From positions 32,153 to 96,152 of the forward strand of contig JASBVF010000029.1 in the NCBI GenBank assembly GCA_030147525.1: a stretch of DNA of 64,000 nt. Reading direction: 5' to 3'. Position numbers and translations under genes: made by a program. Each line of letters begins with the position of its first letter. Position 1 is the first letter of the stretch. Under the pieces are notes generated by a model, which worked only from the letters and a program-made list of their open reading frames with translations, did not search any database and was not told where the DNA came from. The DNA comes from Bacteroidota bacterium (GTDB taxonomy: Bacteria; Bacteroidota; Bacteroidia; Chitinophagales; Saprospiraceae). Of this stretch, positions 7,583-17,293 are shown piece after piece.

Positions 7583-8986
7583 TTAAATCAGTTGTCTTAG
7601 CAGTAGATATAGCCCCCCGGAGAGCAAAATTGTTACAGGCAGTGTAAGCAGCCATGCAATGGCAATGCTTTTTATGGTTCCGCCCTGTAGGTTTTTTACT
7701 CCCTTCGACGCCACCATAGCGCCTGCAACGCCCGAAGATAGAACATGTGTCGTGCTCACCGGTAAGCCCAGCCCAGAAGCTAATCCGATGGTGCTGGATG
7801 CGATGAGCTCGGCAGTGGCTCCTTCGGCATAGGTCATGTGGCGTTTCCCAATTTTTTCTCCAATGGTAACGACGATGCGTTTCCAGCCAATCATGGTGCC
7901 AATTCCCAAAGAAAGGGAAATAATGACAACGGACCAGGTGGGCACGTAAGTGGTGTAACTGGATATCGTTTTTATTTCTGACTTGATCAAGCTCCGGTTG
8001 TCCCGGTTCGGGATTACGTTGGGGACGTCCAGCAGCGTTTCCAGGTTTTTTTTCAGTAATGAAAAACGCTTGCGCAATGAAAGCCGCTCTTTGACATTCT
8101 CCGCATCGTGGGCGAGGATGTCGTTTTTCAGTTGATTGATTGTTTCGCTCGTTTTCCTTATTTCGGGGTAGGTCATTTTGGTGGAAGCGAGGGCCGTCTG
8201 GATTTTTTCGAGAGATTCTACCGCCGTTGCCGGTGCGAAATCCGGAGAAAGCGCAAATTTCAGCGGCAGAAACACCAGCAGGGCGATCAGCAGCAGGCCG
8301 ACTCCTTTTTGTCCATCGTTGGAGCCGTGGAAAAAACTGACCATGGTACAGGTTAAAATGAGGATGATGCGTATCCACCAGGGCGGAGTTGTCCCACTTT
8401 CCGGTTCTTTGAATATTTTTTTATTCCGGACGCTCATTCGTAAAATAAACATGAGCCCGATGGCCATGGAGAACCCAAAGGCTGGAGAAAACAGAAGCGA
8501 CTCTCCGATTTTGATAGCCTCAGCCCAGTTCACCCCCGTGTTTTCAAGGTTTTCCGGTAAAAAAGAAAATATCAACCCGACCCCGATCAGCGAACCGATC
8601 AGCGTGTGAGAACTGGAGCATGGAATGCCCAGGTACCAGGTGCCCAAGTTCCAGACGATTGCACCCAGCAGGACAGACATAATCATGGCGATGCTGTGGT
8701 ACAAATCCTGCCCCATGAGTGCCTCGACCGGCAGCAAGGCAGCAATTTTCATGGCGACACCCATTCCGAAGATGTAACCGCTGGCCATCACGCCTGCGAA
8801 ATTCATCAGACCTGACCAGATAACCGCCGGGATGGGCCGGAGGGTGCCGGTGTAAATGACTGTGGCCACTGCGTTGGCGGTGTCGTGAAAACCATTGACG
8901 AATTCGAATGCGCAGACCGTAAAAATGGTGATGACCAATAAAATGATCAAACCAGTGGATAAATCGAGATCGATACCGAAAAGCAT
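7583..8986 (-). CDS. Inorganic phosphate transporter, PiT family
   Basis: 467 residues. Low-affinity phosphate symporter of the inner membrane. The PiT repeat signature occurs twice: NGFHDTANAVATVI (about 31-44) and GSNDGQKGVGLL (about 222-233), each opening one inverted half. GIPCSSSHTLIGSLIG and GLPVSTTHVLSS are the paired pore-region segments. The stretch at about 250-330 between the halves is charged and looks cytoplasmic. It begins 18 nt after the antiporter stop, so the two are probably one operon. Confidence 0.92.
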   Translation of the reverse strand: MLFGIDLDLSTGLIILLVITIFTVCAFEFVNGFHDTANAVATVIYTGTLRPIPAVIWSGLMNFAGVMASGYIFGMGVAMKIAALLPVEALMGQDLYHSIAMIMSVLLGAIVWNLGTWYLGIPCSSSHTLIGSLIGVGLIFSFLPENLENTGVNWAEAIKIGESLLFSPAFGFSMAIGLMFILRMSVRNKKIFKEPESGTTPPWWIRIILILTCTMVSFFHGSNDGQKGVGLLLIALLVFLPLKFALSPDFAPATAVESLEKIQTALASTKMTYPEIRKTSETINQLKNDILAHDAENVKERLSLRKRFSLLKKNLETLLDVPNVIPNRDNRSLIKSEIKTISSYTTYVPTWSVVIISLSLGIGTMIGWKRIVVTIGEKIGKRHMTYAEGATAELIASSTIGLASGLGLPVSTTHVLSSGVAGAMVASKGVKNLQGGTIKSIAIAWLLTLPVTILLSGGLYLLLRQLI

Positions 8987-9004
8987 AAATTCAGATTGTT
9001 AATT

Positions 9005-11008
9005 TTAAATAGCCGGGAACACCAGCACAAAGCTTTCACCTGCGAAATGTTCGGTCAGGTAGGCGGGAATTTTTTCCAACCAGTTTTCAAATGAACAGGC
9101 TTCCTGACGGGCGCTGACAAAAACGGTCAGTTCCGATGGGTCTGGGTTTTCATGCAAGCTGAAATATGCTTCTTCATGATCAGGCGTGTTGGTTTGAAAT
9201 TCTTTTGGAAGGTTGGAGCCAGCCAGCTTTTTAAACGCAAATGTTGCTTCCGCCGGGGCTATCAGGTAGAGGGCTGCATTCAGGCTCTTGCAGGTGTTGA
9301 TCAACCGCATTGAGAGGTGAGCAAAGCCCGGCTCCTGGTGTGTTTTTGGCCCGAAAACTACTTTCAGTTTATTGAAGTCCATCGGCGATTTTGTGAAATG
9401 AACCACAAAAATCATCTCCGCCGTTTCCTCCATGAGTTGATCGTGGAGGGTGCCAAAAATCTTTTCGGTGGCCGAAATCTTAGGTCTCCAGCCGATGACA
9501 ATGTCCGTTGCCAGAATTTCTTTTGATGCACGTAAAATTCCACTGACGGCGCTCACATCCACCCGGTGAATGGGGGAGAGGGTGAGTTGCCGTTCGGCTG
9601 CGTGTTGCAACAGCGGCTCAATCAGGCGCTGGCTTTCCATGATTCTTTCCCTGGCGTTTTTTTCATCCAAAATGATGGAAAGCGGGTACACCGGCTGGTT
9701 TTGGCCGGGTGATTTTATCAAAAAGGAAAAATCCACCAGCTGTGTCACGGTCTCGGGGTTAGAGAAGGGAACCAGAATCCGTTGCGGGCTCACTGACTCC
9801 GGAAGTGGTGAAATCACCGTTTTTGCGGCCATTTTGCGAGCCGTTTTGTCGGTGACGAAGGTGCTGACGAGGCAAGTGACGAGAATGAGAAAAACTGCGC
9901 TGTTCAGCACTTCTTCATCGAAGAGGTTGATCTGGTAGCCTATGAGAATGATGGCAATGGTTGCGGCAGCATGGGAACTGCTAAGGCCGAAAATCAGGTT
10001 TCGTTGGGCAGTCGAATAGCCGTAGAGTTTTTGGGTGGCCCAGGCTGCGAGCCATTTTGTGAGCAGTGCAATGGCTGTCAGCACCAATGAAATAACGATG
10101 GTATTTTGGCTTTTTAAAAAAACATTCAGGTTGACCAACATGCCCACGCTGAAGAGAAAGGCGGGGATGAAAATTGAATTTCCAACGAACTCAATCCGGT
10201 TCATCAGCGGGGAGGTGTGCGGAATGAGGCGGTTGAGCACCAGCCCCGCCATGAACGCTCCAATGATGGCCTCGACACCTGCAATCTCTGCTAGCAACCC
10301 ACAGAGAAAGACGGTCGCCAGCACGAAGACATACTGGTAGGTCAGGTCGCTTTCTACTCGCCGGAAAAACCACCTTGCCACGAGCGGGAGCAGCCCCAGT
10401 ACGATTGCGCCAAACACCGTCAGACCGAATGCCAGTTTCACCCAAAAAGCCAGCCCTACGGTGCCCTGTTCCATCCCGGAAATGACCGCCAGCAACAACA
10501 ATGCAAGGGTGTCAGTAATAATGGTGCCGCCGACGGTGATCGTTACGGCTTCGTTTTGCGCCAGCCGGAGCCGGTTGACGATGGGGTAAGAGATGAGCGT
10601 ATGCGTTGAAAACATGCTGGCGAGCAGTAGCGCCGCCCGGCCATCGAAGCCAAGCAGGTAAAATGACCCCAACCCGCCCAGCGTCAGCGGCAGCAGGAAG
10701 GTGAACATGCCGAAGGCGAAACTTTTATGGCGGGTTTTTAAAAAACTGGTCATGTTGATTTCCAGTCCGGCCCAAAACATGATGTAAAGTAAGCCGCCGG
10801 TTGCCAGTAGCTTGATGCCTTCGCCATGTTCGAGGAGGTTGATGCCGTGCGGGCCGAGGATGGCCCCGGCCAAAATAAATCCAACCAGCCCGGGAATGCG
10901 GAGCCGCTGCAAAATGGCAGGCGCTACCAGGATCGTTAGCAGCAGGATGCTGAAAAGAAAAACGGGGTTGCGGATGGGGAGGCTCCAGTCTTGGATGGTC
11001 AATAACAT
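9005..11008 (-). CDS. CPA2-type cation:proton antiporter with C-terminal UspA-like region
   Basis: 667 residues. The first 390 form about 12 hydrophobic segments typical of Kef/NapA-type exchangers, with the GFILAGAILGPHG opening and VEAIIGAFMAGLVLNRL in the ion-binding core. The remaining 270 residues are soluble with a duplicated alpha/beta pattern (RILVPFSNPETV, later KLKVVFGPKTH), like UspA-type nucleotide-binding domains in similar Bacteroidota transporters. No TrkA-N domain was recognised. It probably exchanges Na+ or K+ for H+. It is first in an operon with the PiT gene. Confidence 0.88.
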   Translation of the reverse strand: MLLTIQDWSLPIRNPVFLFSILLLTILVAPAILQRLRIPGLVGFILAGAILGPHGINLLEHGEGIKLLATGGLLYIMFWAGLEINMTSFLKTRHKSFAFGMFTFLLPLTLGGLGSFYLLGFDGRAALLLASMFSTHTLISYPIVNRLRLAQNEAVTITVGGTIITDTLALLLLAVISGMEQGTVGLAFWVKLAFGLTVFGAIVLGLLPLVARWFFRRVESDLTYQYVFVLATVFLCGLLAEIAGVEAIIGAFMAGLVLNRLIPHTSPLMNRIEFVGNSIFIPAFLFSVGMLVNLNVFLKSQNTIVISLVLTAIALLTKWLAAWATQKLYGYSTAQRNLIFGLSSSHAAATIAIILIGYQINLFDEEVLNSAVFLILVTCLVSTFVTDKTARKMAAKTVISPLPESVSPQRILVPFSNPETVTQLVDFSFLIKSPGQNQPVYPLSIILDEKNARERIMESQRLIEPLLQHAAERQLTLSPIHRVDVSAVSGILRASKEILATDIVIGWRPKISATEKIFGTLHDQLMEETAEMIFVVHFTKSPMDFNKLKVVFGPKTHQEPGFAHLSMRLINTCKSLNAALYLIAPAEATFAFKKLAGSNLPKEFQTNTPDHEEAYFSLHENPDPSELTVFVSARQEACSFENWLEKIPAYLTEHFAGESFVLVFPAI

Positions 11009-11164
11009 GGCTGGAAATTTTGATGCAAGGTAGAAGAAGGTGGCGGATCGTTTATCCGGTGCTCTAAATTAAATTTTCAGGTAGGAAGGCTTGCGATGAA
11101 ATCATCCTTCGAAATGGCTGGGTTTGTTGAAAGGTATCGAGTGTAAACGCTCAATGGTCACCTG

Positions 11165-14100
11165 CTAAAGCCGGCTCACCTTACCTGATACAGTTTTTCC
11201 GGAGACTGTGCTGCTCCTGCCATTCGGCCGTATTTTACAAAAAAAATAAATACCGCCGCCCAGGAAACCCAGGAAAATAAGCAGCCAAAGCCACCATTGC
11301 GTGGGTTCGCCGAGTGGCTCCATATCGCCAACGGGGGTGAAGGCAGCCCAGTAAAGCGGGTGGGCTGCGTTGGAGTTTTTGCGATGGTTAAGGTAGGCGA
11401 GTTTGGCCTGCCGGAGAGCGGCATCTTTTGATTCGCCGGTTCTGAGGTTTGTGTAAAATGACTTCATAATTTCAGCGGAGGCGCTGTCGTCGATGCTCCA
11501 GAGCGTGGTGACAATGCTGGCAGCCCCGGCAAAGGAAAAGCCCCTGGCCAGACTGACGATACCTTCGCCACGTTGCAGCTCGCCAATGCCGGTTTCACAG
11601 GCGGAAAGCACCACGAGTGAAGCCGGGATGTTCATGGTGTAGAGGTCTTTGACAAAAATCAGTTCGTTTTCGATGGAATCGAGGGATTGATAAAATGCCA
11701 GGTAAGAGTATTCTCCGTGCTCGTCGTTGGCCTTACCGTGGGCGGCGAGGTGCAGGATGCCAGCCTTTGGAGCAAATTTTCTGAAATTCTCCTCAGTAGC
11801 CATGGTGTCAAGGAAAACTCTCCCGCCCATAATTTCACGGATGGCGAGCGCCTCCGGCACATTGAATTGTAACCTTCCTAAAACCGCCCGCCATGGGTCG
11901 CTTCGAATTGTCAGCGAGTCGCCGGAGTAGGATGGTGCAAAGGCCATGAATCCCCCTTGTTTCCAGTTGGACCGTCGATCTGTCATTTCCTTCAACAGGG
12001 TGGCGGAAAAGCTGTAACTAAACTGAAAATGACGAATGAGATAGTCGTGACCGTAAAAATCCTCGTTCCGGTTGGAGGGCGTGGCCAGCAATGCATCGAA
12101 AGGGAGGTAGCCAAGTACCCCGCCGGGAACGATGATGAGTTGCTGGTTTTTGAGCGCCGGCCTTACCGGTTCAAAGATCAGCTGGTAAAGTTCATGGCCG
12201 ATGTTGGCGAATTTCTGGTTGAGGTATTCCACCTGCTTGCTCGCTGGATTGTAGCGGTAAATGCTGTTCCTGAATTCCTCTACCCAAATCTCCAGCGGAA
12301 ATTCCTTTTTGATCGGGATGACCTCGAAGTGTTCTTTTGAAATGACGAAGGCGAACAGGAAGTTTTCACCCACGAAATAGGCCAGCATGGTTTGGTCCGG
12401 CCGCAGCAACTTTCGCTGAATGGTGCTGACCGAGACAATTTCAGGCGCATATTTTAAATTGAAATACTCCGGATAGTTTCGTTTGAAATATTCCCTCAGC
12501 TGCGTGTAGCGGTTTTGTAACTCGAAAATCCTGTCCCGCAGCTGGCGTATTTTTTTAGCGTTGGCCGAGGTGCCTTTTAACTCCTCTTCGAAAAGTTGTT
12601 TTTCCTGAAATGCCAGGTCAATTTTCAGCTCCCGCTCCTTTTCGACGAGGCTGTCAGGGATGCCTGCAAATTGTTCAGCGTCAACAGTTTGCAGCGCCTC
12701 CAGGAGCAGGGTAGCATTGCTTCGCTCTGCGATGTCGAAAGCTTCGTGCCAGTAACCGTTACGGCCTGTTTTTGCCTGCAACTCGCATTTTACGGCAATG
12801 GCATCTTCGTAAAGCAGGAAATAATTATCGAGGAGGGACTGCCGGGAACCCGGTTCTTCGAGGCTGGTTTTAATAAATTCGATGAGCTGAATGCCCGATT
12901 GGAAGACCAGGTCAGCTTCCATCAATTTCCGGTCGTCAGACTGATTTTTGGCGAACTGACGTACCAAACGGCCTTTCGTTTGCAAAACTTCGAGTAAAAC
13001 GATGGGTGAAATCACCTCGCCAAAGTCAGGTTCGGCCGGCGCTTTAAAATTGATGGCGGCAAACGCAGAGTCGCAGTATTCTCTTGCACAAATTTCGTCG
13101 TCAGGACAGGATTGGGCCAGTTTTGAAAACAACTTGGCGACCTCAGGATGGTTGTTTCCAAAGATTTTACGATTGATGGCAAGGGCTTTTTGGAAAAATT
13201 CCTGGGCCAGATCAAAGTTTTTCGTTTCAAGGTAAAGGCTTCCGATGCGGGCAAGTGAGTTCGAAATGTCAGGGTCGTTTCGATTTGGGCGTTGGTTGAG
13301 GATGTTCAGCGCTTCGTTGTAGTTTTTGAGTGCTTCGGAGTGGTTCCCCAGTTTTTCAAAGTACAACCCTAAATCATTGAGGTATTCAGCCAGGTCAGAG
13401 GGATCGCCGCCGGGGAGTTTTCGGTAGGTCAAGATGGCTTTTAGATACCAGTCGTAAGCGGTATTAAATTCATTTTTGAGCAGGTAGCAGTCGCCGAGGT
13501 AGTTGCAGGTGCGGGCGACGAGGTGGTGATTTTCTCCAAAATTTTCAAGCCGGATGGAGTAAGCTTTTTGAAAATGAGAAAGTGCCTTGTTCAGGTCGCC
13601 CCGGTCGAGCAGCAGGATGCCGATGTTGGCATACACGTTGGCTACTTCCGGGTGGTTTTTGCCGAGGTTTAACTTATTGCAGGTCAGTGATTTATCAAAG
13701 TATTCGTAAGCTTTCCGGTAATTCCCCCGAATGTTGTAAACTGCCCCGATGTTATTGTAAAGGCTGGCGTAGAACGGATGATTATCCTGAAGTAAGGTGT
13801 CATGGATCATCTCCGATGTGTCGAGGTAAGAGAGTGCCAGGTCAAATTCTCCCAACTGATGGCTTGCCGTTCCGAGGTTGATGTAGTTGTCGGCGGCTTT
13901 CAGGCTCCAGAATCCTTCTTTCGGGTTGGCGATGTTGTAAGACAAAGCCTGCCGGTAGTGAAATCGGGCTTCTTCGTACTCGCCCTTACTTTCGAGTATT
14001 ATCCCGATGTTGTTAAAATTATCAGCTACTTCTGAGTAGTTTTTCCGCCGGTTGATGTCGAGGCTTTTGTTTAAAAACTCCAGTGCACGGTCGTAGTCGC

Positions 14101-14479
14101 CACGGGAAAGTAGGTAAATGCTGTAGCTGTTGTAGGCTTTGGCGGTTTCGAGATGATCCGGCGGGAGTTTATTTTCAGCAATTTCAACGGCTCTGCGCTG
14201 GTAGAATTCGCTGTCCCTGATTTTGCCGGAACGGCGATAAAAAATCCCGATGCTCCGCATTTCCATCACGACCCGGTCGTAAGGCACCGGTCGCATATTT
14301 TGGTAGATGTTGAGCGCCCGTTTGCGAAGCAGGATGGCATTCACATAATCCGGGATTTTGCTGAGGCTGTCAGCTTTCTCGTCATATTTTTCAGCCAAAT
14401 CTAATTCCTTTGGTTGTGCCATCGTGTTGGCACAGCAAAAAACCAGAAGGATCAATACGGGCAAAAGTTTTTTCATCAC
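11165..14479 (-). CDS. Exported TPR protein with CHAT protease domain
   Basis: 1,104 residues. A signal peptide (KKLLPVLILLVFCCANTMAQ) leads into about ten tetratricopeptide repeats (about 30-470, with ANIGILLLDRGDLNKAL-type units), a helical linker with coiled-coil character (about 560-680), and a C-terminal CHAT domain (about 770-1050). The caspase-like dyad is intact: His914 in LHLAAHGKA and Cys961 in LSACETGIG. A transmembrane helix (WWLWLLIFLGFLGGGIYFF) and a basic tail follow, so the protease should face the periplasm. It starts 39 nt after the LVIVD gene, probably one transcript. No gasdermin or CRISPR partner is near. The substrate is unknown. Confidence 0.88.
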   Translation of the reverse strand: MMKKLLPVLILLVFCCANTMAQPKELDLAEKYDEKADSLSKIPDYVNAILLRKRALNIYQNMRPVPYDRVVMEMRSIGIFYRRSGKIRDSEFYQRRAVEIAENKLPPDHLETAKAYNSYSIYLLSRGDYDRALEFLNKSLDINRRKNYSEVADNFNNIGIILESKGEYEEARFHYRQALSYNIANPKEGFWSLKAADNYINLGTASHQLGEFDLALSYLDTSEMIHDTLLQDNHPFYASLYNNIGAVYNIRGNYRKAYEYFDKSLTCNKLNLGKNHPEVANVYANIGILLLDRGDLNKALSHFQKAYSIRLENFGENHHLVARTCNYLGDCYLLKNEFNTAYDWYLKAILTYRKLPGGDPSDLAEYLNDLGLYFEKLGNHSEALKNYNEALNILNQRPNRNDPDISNSLARIGSLYLETKNFDLAQEFFQKALAINRKIFGNNHPEVAKLFSKLAQSCPDDEICAREYCDSAFAAINFKAPAEPDFGEVISPIVLLEVLQTKGRLVRQFAKNQSDDRKLMEADLVFQSGIQLIEFIKTSLEEPGSRQSLLDNYFLLYEDAIAVKCELQAKTGRNGYWHEAFDIAERSNATLLLEALQTVDAEQFAGIPDSLVEKERELKIDLAFQEKQLFEEELKGTSANAKKIRQLRDRIFELQNRYTQLREYFKRNYPEYFNLKYAPEIVSVSTIQRKLLRPDQTMLAYFVGENFLFAFVISKEHFEVIPIKKEFPLEIWVEEFRNSIYRYNPASKQVEYLNQKFANIGHELYQLIFEPVRPALKNQQLIIVPGGVLGYLPFDALLATPSNRNEDFYGHDYLIRHFQFSYSFSATLLKEMTDRRSNWKQGGFMAFAPSYSGDSLTIRSDPWRAVLGRLQFNVPEALAIREIMGGRVFLDTMATEENFRKFAPKAGILHLAAHGKANDEHGEYSYLAFYQSLDSIENELIFVKDLYTMNIPASLVVLSACETGIGELQRGEGIVSLARGFSFAGAASIVTTLWSIDDSASAEIMKSFYTNLRTGESKDAALRQAKLAYLNHRKNSNAAHPLYWAAFTPVGDMEPLGEPTQWWLWLLIFLGFLGGGIYFFCKIRPNGRSSTVSGKTVSGKVSRL

Positions 14480-14518
14480 AGGTGAATGTTCCCGGTAAAA
14501 TTCTATAAAATCGCTGTA

Positions 14519-16108
14519 TTATCTATTTAAAACGGTGATTCTTGCGGTTGCGAGCAAGGATTTTTGTTGGTCGAGCACGGTCAACCAGTAATTTCCTTCG
14601 GTAAGGTGGTGGTTCTCAATGTTAAGATGCCGTCCTCCGGTAATGCTGTTTTTTTGAACAACCACTCCCCGGTCGTCAACAATCAAAATTTCGCTGGCAG
14701 TTTTGAAGGATGTCAAGTCCACCGTCATGCTGCTGCTGAACGGGTTAGGGTAAACGAGAACGGAGGGAGCCGGTAAAAATTGCTCGAATGCCGGGTTGAC
14801 GGTTTCCGGGGAAAGCGAGATTTCCAGCCAGAGACTGTCGGCTTGCGCAAGGTCAATTTCGATGCTTTTAGTCAAATAGCCGGGGTGGGAGACGTGCAAG
14901 GTGTAACTTCCCTCCAGCATGCCTTTTTTAAAATTACCAAAAAAGTTGGTGGTCAGCGTGTCCGTCAATTCGGGAATTTCAACAGCAACATTCTGGAGCG
15001 GCTGATTCGTAAGGCTATCCAGCACGACGCCATAAATTCTTGCTGCTTTTGTGTTGTTAAACGTCCAGATGTAAAGCCCGTCGGTTCGGTTGCCGCCAAT
15101 AATTTTACCGGAAGGAAAATACGGACAGGCCGACCAAAGTCCGTTAAAACCACCACTCATGCCGGGCCAGGTGTCGAAGTAGCCAACCTCCACCGGAACT
15201 TCCGGGTCAGCGATGTCAAGTACCCGAAGACCTTCAGTGTTGTGTGAAATAAAACAGTATTCTCCCCGGATGTAAGGGTTGTGAACAAGGCTGGCAGAAT
15301 TGGCGGTGTATTGAGCGACTTCCACAGGGTTTTCGAGGTCTTCAATGTTGAAAATTCTGCCGGGGTATCCGTCCTGCTCATCGGCTAAGATCAGGTATTT
15401 CCCATCTTCGGTGGTAGAGGCAGAGTGAGTATTGGTGCCTTCATAATCTATCTTTCCGATCAAAACCGGGTTGGTTTTATCTGAAATATCCAGGATGTCA
15501 ACTGCAGTTTCATAAAATGCTGCCGCAAAAAGCAGGTTTCCCCTGATGTGAGCATCGTGGATGTAGTATCCGGGGGCGTAAAGTCCGATTTGCACCGGGT
15601 TGGCCGGATCGGAAACATCGAGAATGTGAACCCCCTGCGTGGTCGTTGTCCCCATGACGTAGACGATCGGTTCGTCACTGTCAATTGCTTTCTGAATGAT
15701 GTGGCCCTTGGTGAAATGCTCTGTGTAATTTGTGACAAGGTGCAGACTATCAGGCAAATAGCTCAGGTCGATGACCTGCATTCCGTGACCAGTTCCCTGC
15801 ACATCCGTCACGACGTAGGCAAAATGCCCGATGGTTGTGATTTCACGCCAGTTGGTTTCCGGGCCGGGCACAAAACCCAGTTCGGTCAGGTTGTTCGGGT
15901 CGTCGATGCAGTAGGCAGCGGTTCCGCTTTTTGCCCCGATCAGGGCATATTCGCTGCCATTCGGGGCGATAAATGACCAGGAGCCGGAATATCTCGAATC
16001 TCCCCGGTTGACCTGGCCGAAAAGATCTACGTTGAGAGCAGTTTGGGCCTGGGATGACAAAATGGAAGCAATAAAAGTGGCAAAAATCAACAGGGATTTA
16101 GAAAGCAT
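14519..16108 (-). CDS. LVIVD-repeat (choice-of-anchor B) T9SS surface protein
   Basis: 529 residues. Signal peptide to about residue 21, then a beta-propeller built from LVIVD-like repeats (VIDLSYLPDSLHLV, ILDVSDPANPVQIG, ILDISDKTNPVLIG, IEDLENPVEVAQ, VLDIADPEVPVEVG; about 90-320). After it come a small carboxypeptidase-regulatory-like beta domain (about 355-430) and a T9SS type A sorting domain (VYPNPFSSSMTVDL to the end). This matches the choice-of-anchor B family. It is probably exported and surface-attached; ligand unknown. CAAAATTA at 16139-16146 (minus-strand TAATTTTG) is a candidate -7 box. First gene of the unit with the CHAT protein. Confidence 0.87.
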   Translation of the reverse strand: MLSKSLLIFATFIASILSSQAQTALNVDLFGQVNRGDSRYSGSWSFIAPNGSEYALIGAKSGTAAYCIDDPNNLTELGFVPGPETNWREITTIGHFAYVVTDVQGTGHGMQVIDLSYLPDSLHLVTNYTEHFTKGHIIQKAIDSDEPIVYVMGTTTTQGVHILDVSDPANPVQIGLYAPGYYIHDAHIRGNLLFAAAFYETAVDILDISDKTNPVLIGKIDYEGTNTHSASTTEDGKYLILADEQDGYPGRIFNIEDLENPVEVAQYTANSASLVHNPYIRGEYCFISHNTEGLRVLDIADPEVPVEVGYFDTWPGMSGGFNGLWSACPYFPSGKIIGGNRTDGLYIWTFNNTKAARIYGVVLDSLTNQPLQNVAVEIPELTDTLTTNFFGNFKKGMLEGSYTLHVSHPGYLTKSIEIDLAQADSLWLEISLSPETVNPAFEQFLPAPSVLVYPNPFSSSMTVDLTSFKTASEILIVDDRGVVVQKNSITGGRHLNIENHHLTEGNYWLTVLDQQKSLLATARITVLNR

Positions 16109-16270
16109 CAGGGAATGATTTACTTGACTTTAAAAAGTCAAAATTATCAATCACCTTTGCAATCCTGAAAAAAAAAGCCGTGCAAGTGTTAAAATGCAGT
16201 TTAGTTTGCAATGAACTGATTAACCTTGAGCTTCGGCAACACACATCCCGAACCTGAAAAGAATATTGAA

Positions 16271-17203
16271 ATGAAAGTACTCGTAACCTGCCCTCCGATG
16301 CTTAGGCTGATTGAAGAATTTCGCCCGGAATTTAAAAAAAGAGGCATCGAATTGATCACACCTGACGTCGTTCAAACCCTCACGGAAGAAGAATTGGAAG
16401 AATTGCTACCACAAGCCGATGGCTGGATCATCGGCGACGACCCGGCGACTGAGCGGGTATTCTCAGCCGGCAAAGCCGGTAAGTTGAGAGCTGCTGTGAA
16501 ATGGGGCGTAGGTGTTGATAATGTGAACTTTGAAGCCTGTAAAAAACTCGGCATACCGGTCACCAACACCCCGCAAATGTTTGGGGAAGAGGTTGGCAGC
16601 CTGGCAGTTCATTACGTAATTGGCCTTGCCCGGCAGACCTTTCTGATCGACCGGGAAGTTAGAGCCGGTAACTGGATCAAGCCCGCTGGAATATCTTTAC
16701 AGGGCCGCACGGCCGCCGTGATTGGTTTTGGCGACATCGGTAAGTCAACCGCCAGAATGTTGAAGGCTTTTGATTTAAAAATCAATGTGTACGACCCTTT
16801 TGCGAAGACAACTGAAAAAGATTTGGCGGACTATCGTTTTCTGACTTTTCCGGAAGAATTGGAGCTTGCCGACTTTGTCGTCGTCACCTGCTCCCTCACG
16901 CCACAATCAAGGCACATGATCAATCGCTCTTCCATTGAAAAAATGAAGGACGGCGTTCGCATCGTTAACGTCTCGAGAGGAGGAGTTATTGATGAAACAG
17001 CACTGATTGAAGCGCTCGAAAATGGCAAAGTCCACTCAGCAGCGCTGGATGTATTTGAAACAGAACCGCTGCCCGAAAACTCAAAGTTACGGAAGTTCGA
17101 CCATTGCATTTTTGGCACACACAATGGTTCGAACACCGTCGATGCGGTTAGAAGAGCAAGCCAACAGGCGATGAAATACATGTTTGAGTTTTTGGGAGTG
17201 TAA
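16271..17203 (+). CDS. D-isomer-specific 2-hydroxyacid dehydrogenase
   Basis: 310 residues. NAD-dependent oxidoreductase of the phosphoglycerate dehydrogenase family: lid domain, GFGDIGKSTARML nucleotide-binding loop (about 155), VNVSRGGVIDETALIEAL with the catalytic Arg, the Glu in ALDVFETEPLP, and the catalytic His in GTHNGSNT. No C-terminal ACT domain, so it is not a full SerA. The ATG at 16271 was chosen because the longer TTG start adds 15 residues with no family match. It opens a three-gene operon with an SDR and a DUF115 protein, which suggests glycan or sugar-acid metabolism rather than serine synthesis. Confidence 0.85.
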   Translation: MKVLVTCPPMLRLIEEFRPEFKKRGIELITPDVVQTLTEEELEELLPQADGWIIGDDPATERVFSAGKAGKLRAAVKWGVGVDNVNFEACKKLGIPVTNTPQMFGEEVGSLAVHYVIGLARQTFLIDREVRAGNWIKPAGISLQGRTAAVIGFGDIGKSTARMLKAFDLKINVYDPFAKTTEKDLADYRFLTFPEELELADFVVVTCSLTPQSRHMINRSSIEKMKDGVRIVNVSRGGVIDETALIEALENGKVHSAALDVFETEPLPENSKLRKFDHCIFGTHNGSNTVDAVRRASQQAMKYMFEFLGV

Positions 17204-17293
17204 AATATGGAGTAGGGGAGAGGACGGGTTTTGAAAGAATCAGGTTTTTACAAGGAATCGCTGTCTGTTTTCGGTGATTTTATCCAAATAAAA

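Noticed and set aside
7569..8378. 269-codon minus-strand frame overlapping the PiT gene in another frame
   Set aside because: Same strand but shifted frame; product is His/Arg-rich without domains, while the PiT frame has both family signatures.
11165..14479. CHAT protein as a CRISPR-linked (Craspase) or gasdermin-activating protease
   Set aside because: It has a signal peptide and membrane helix, and no gasdermin, effector or CRISPR genes are nearby.
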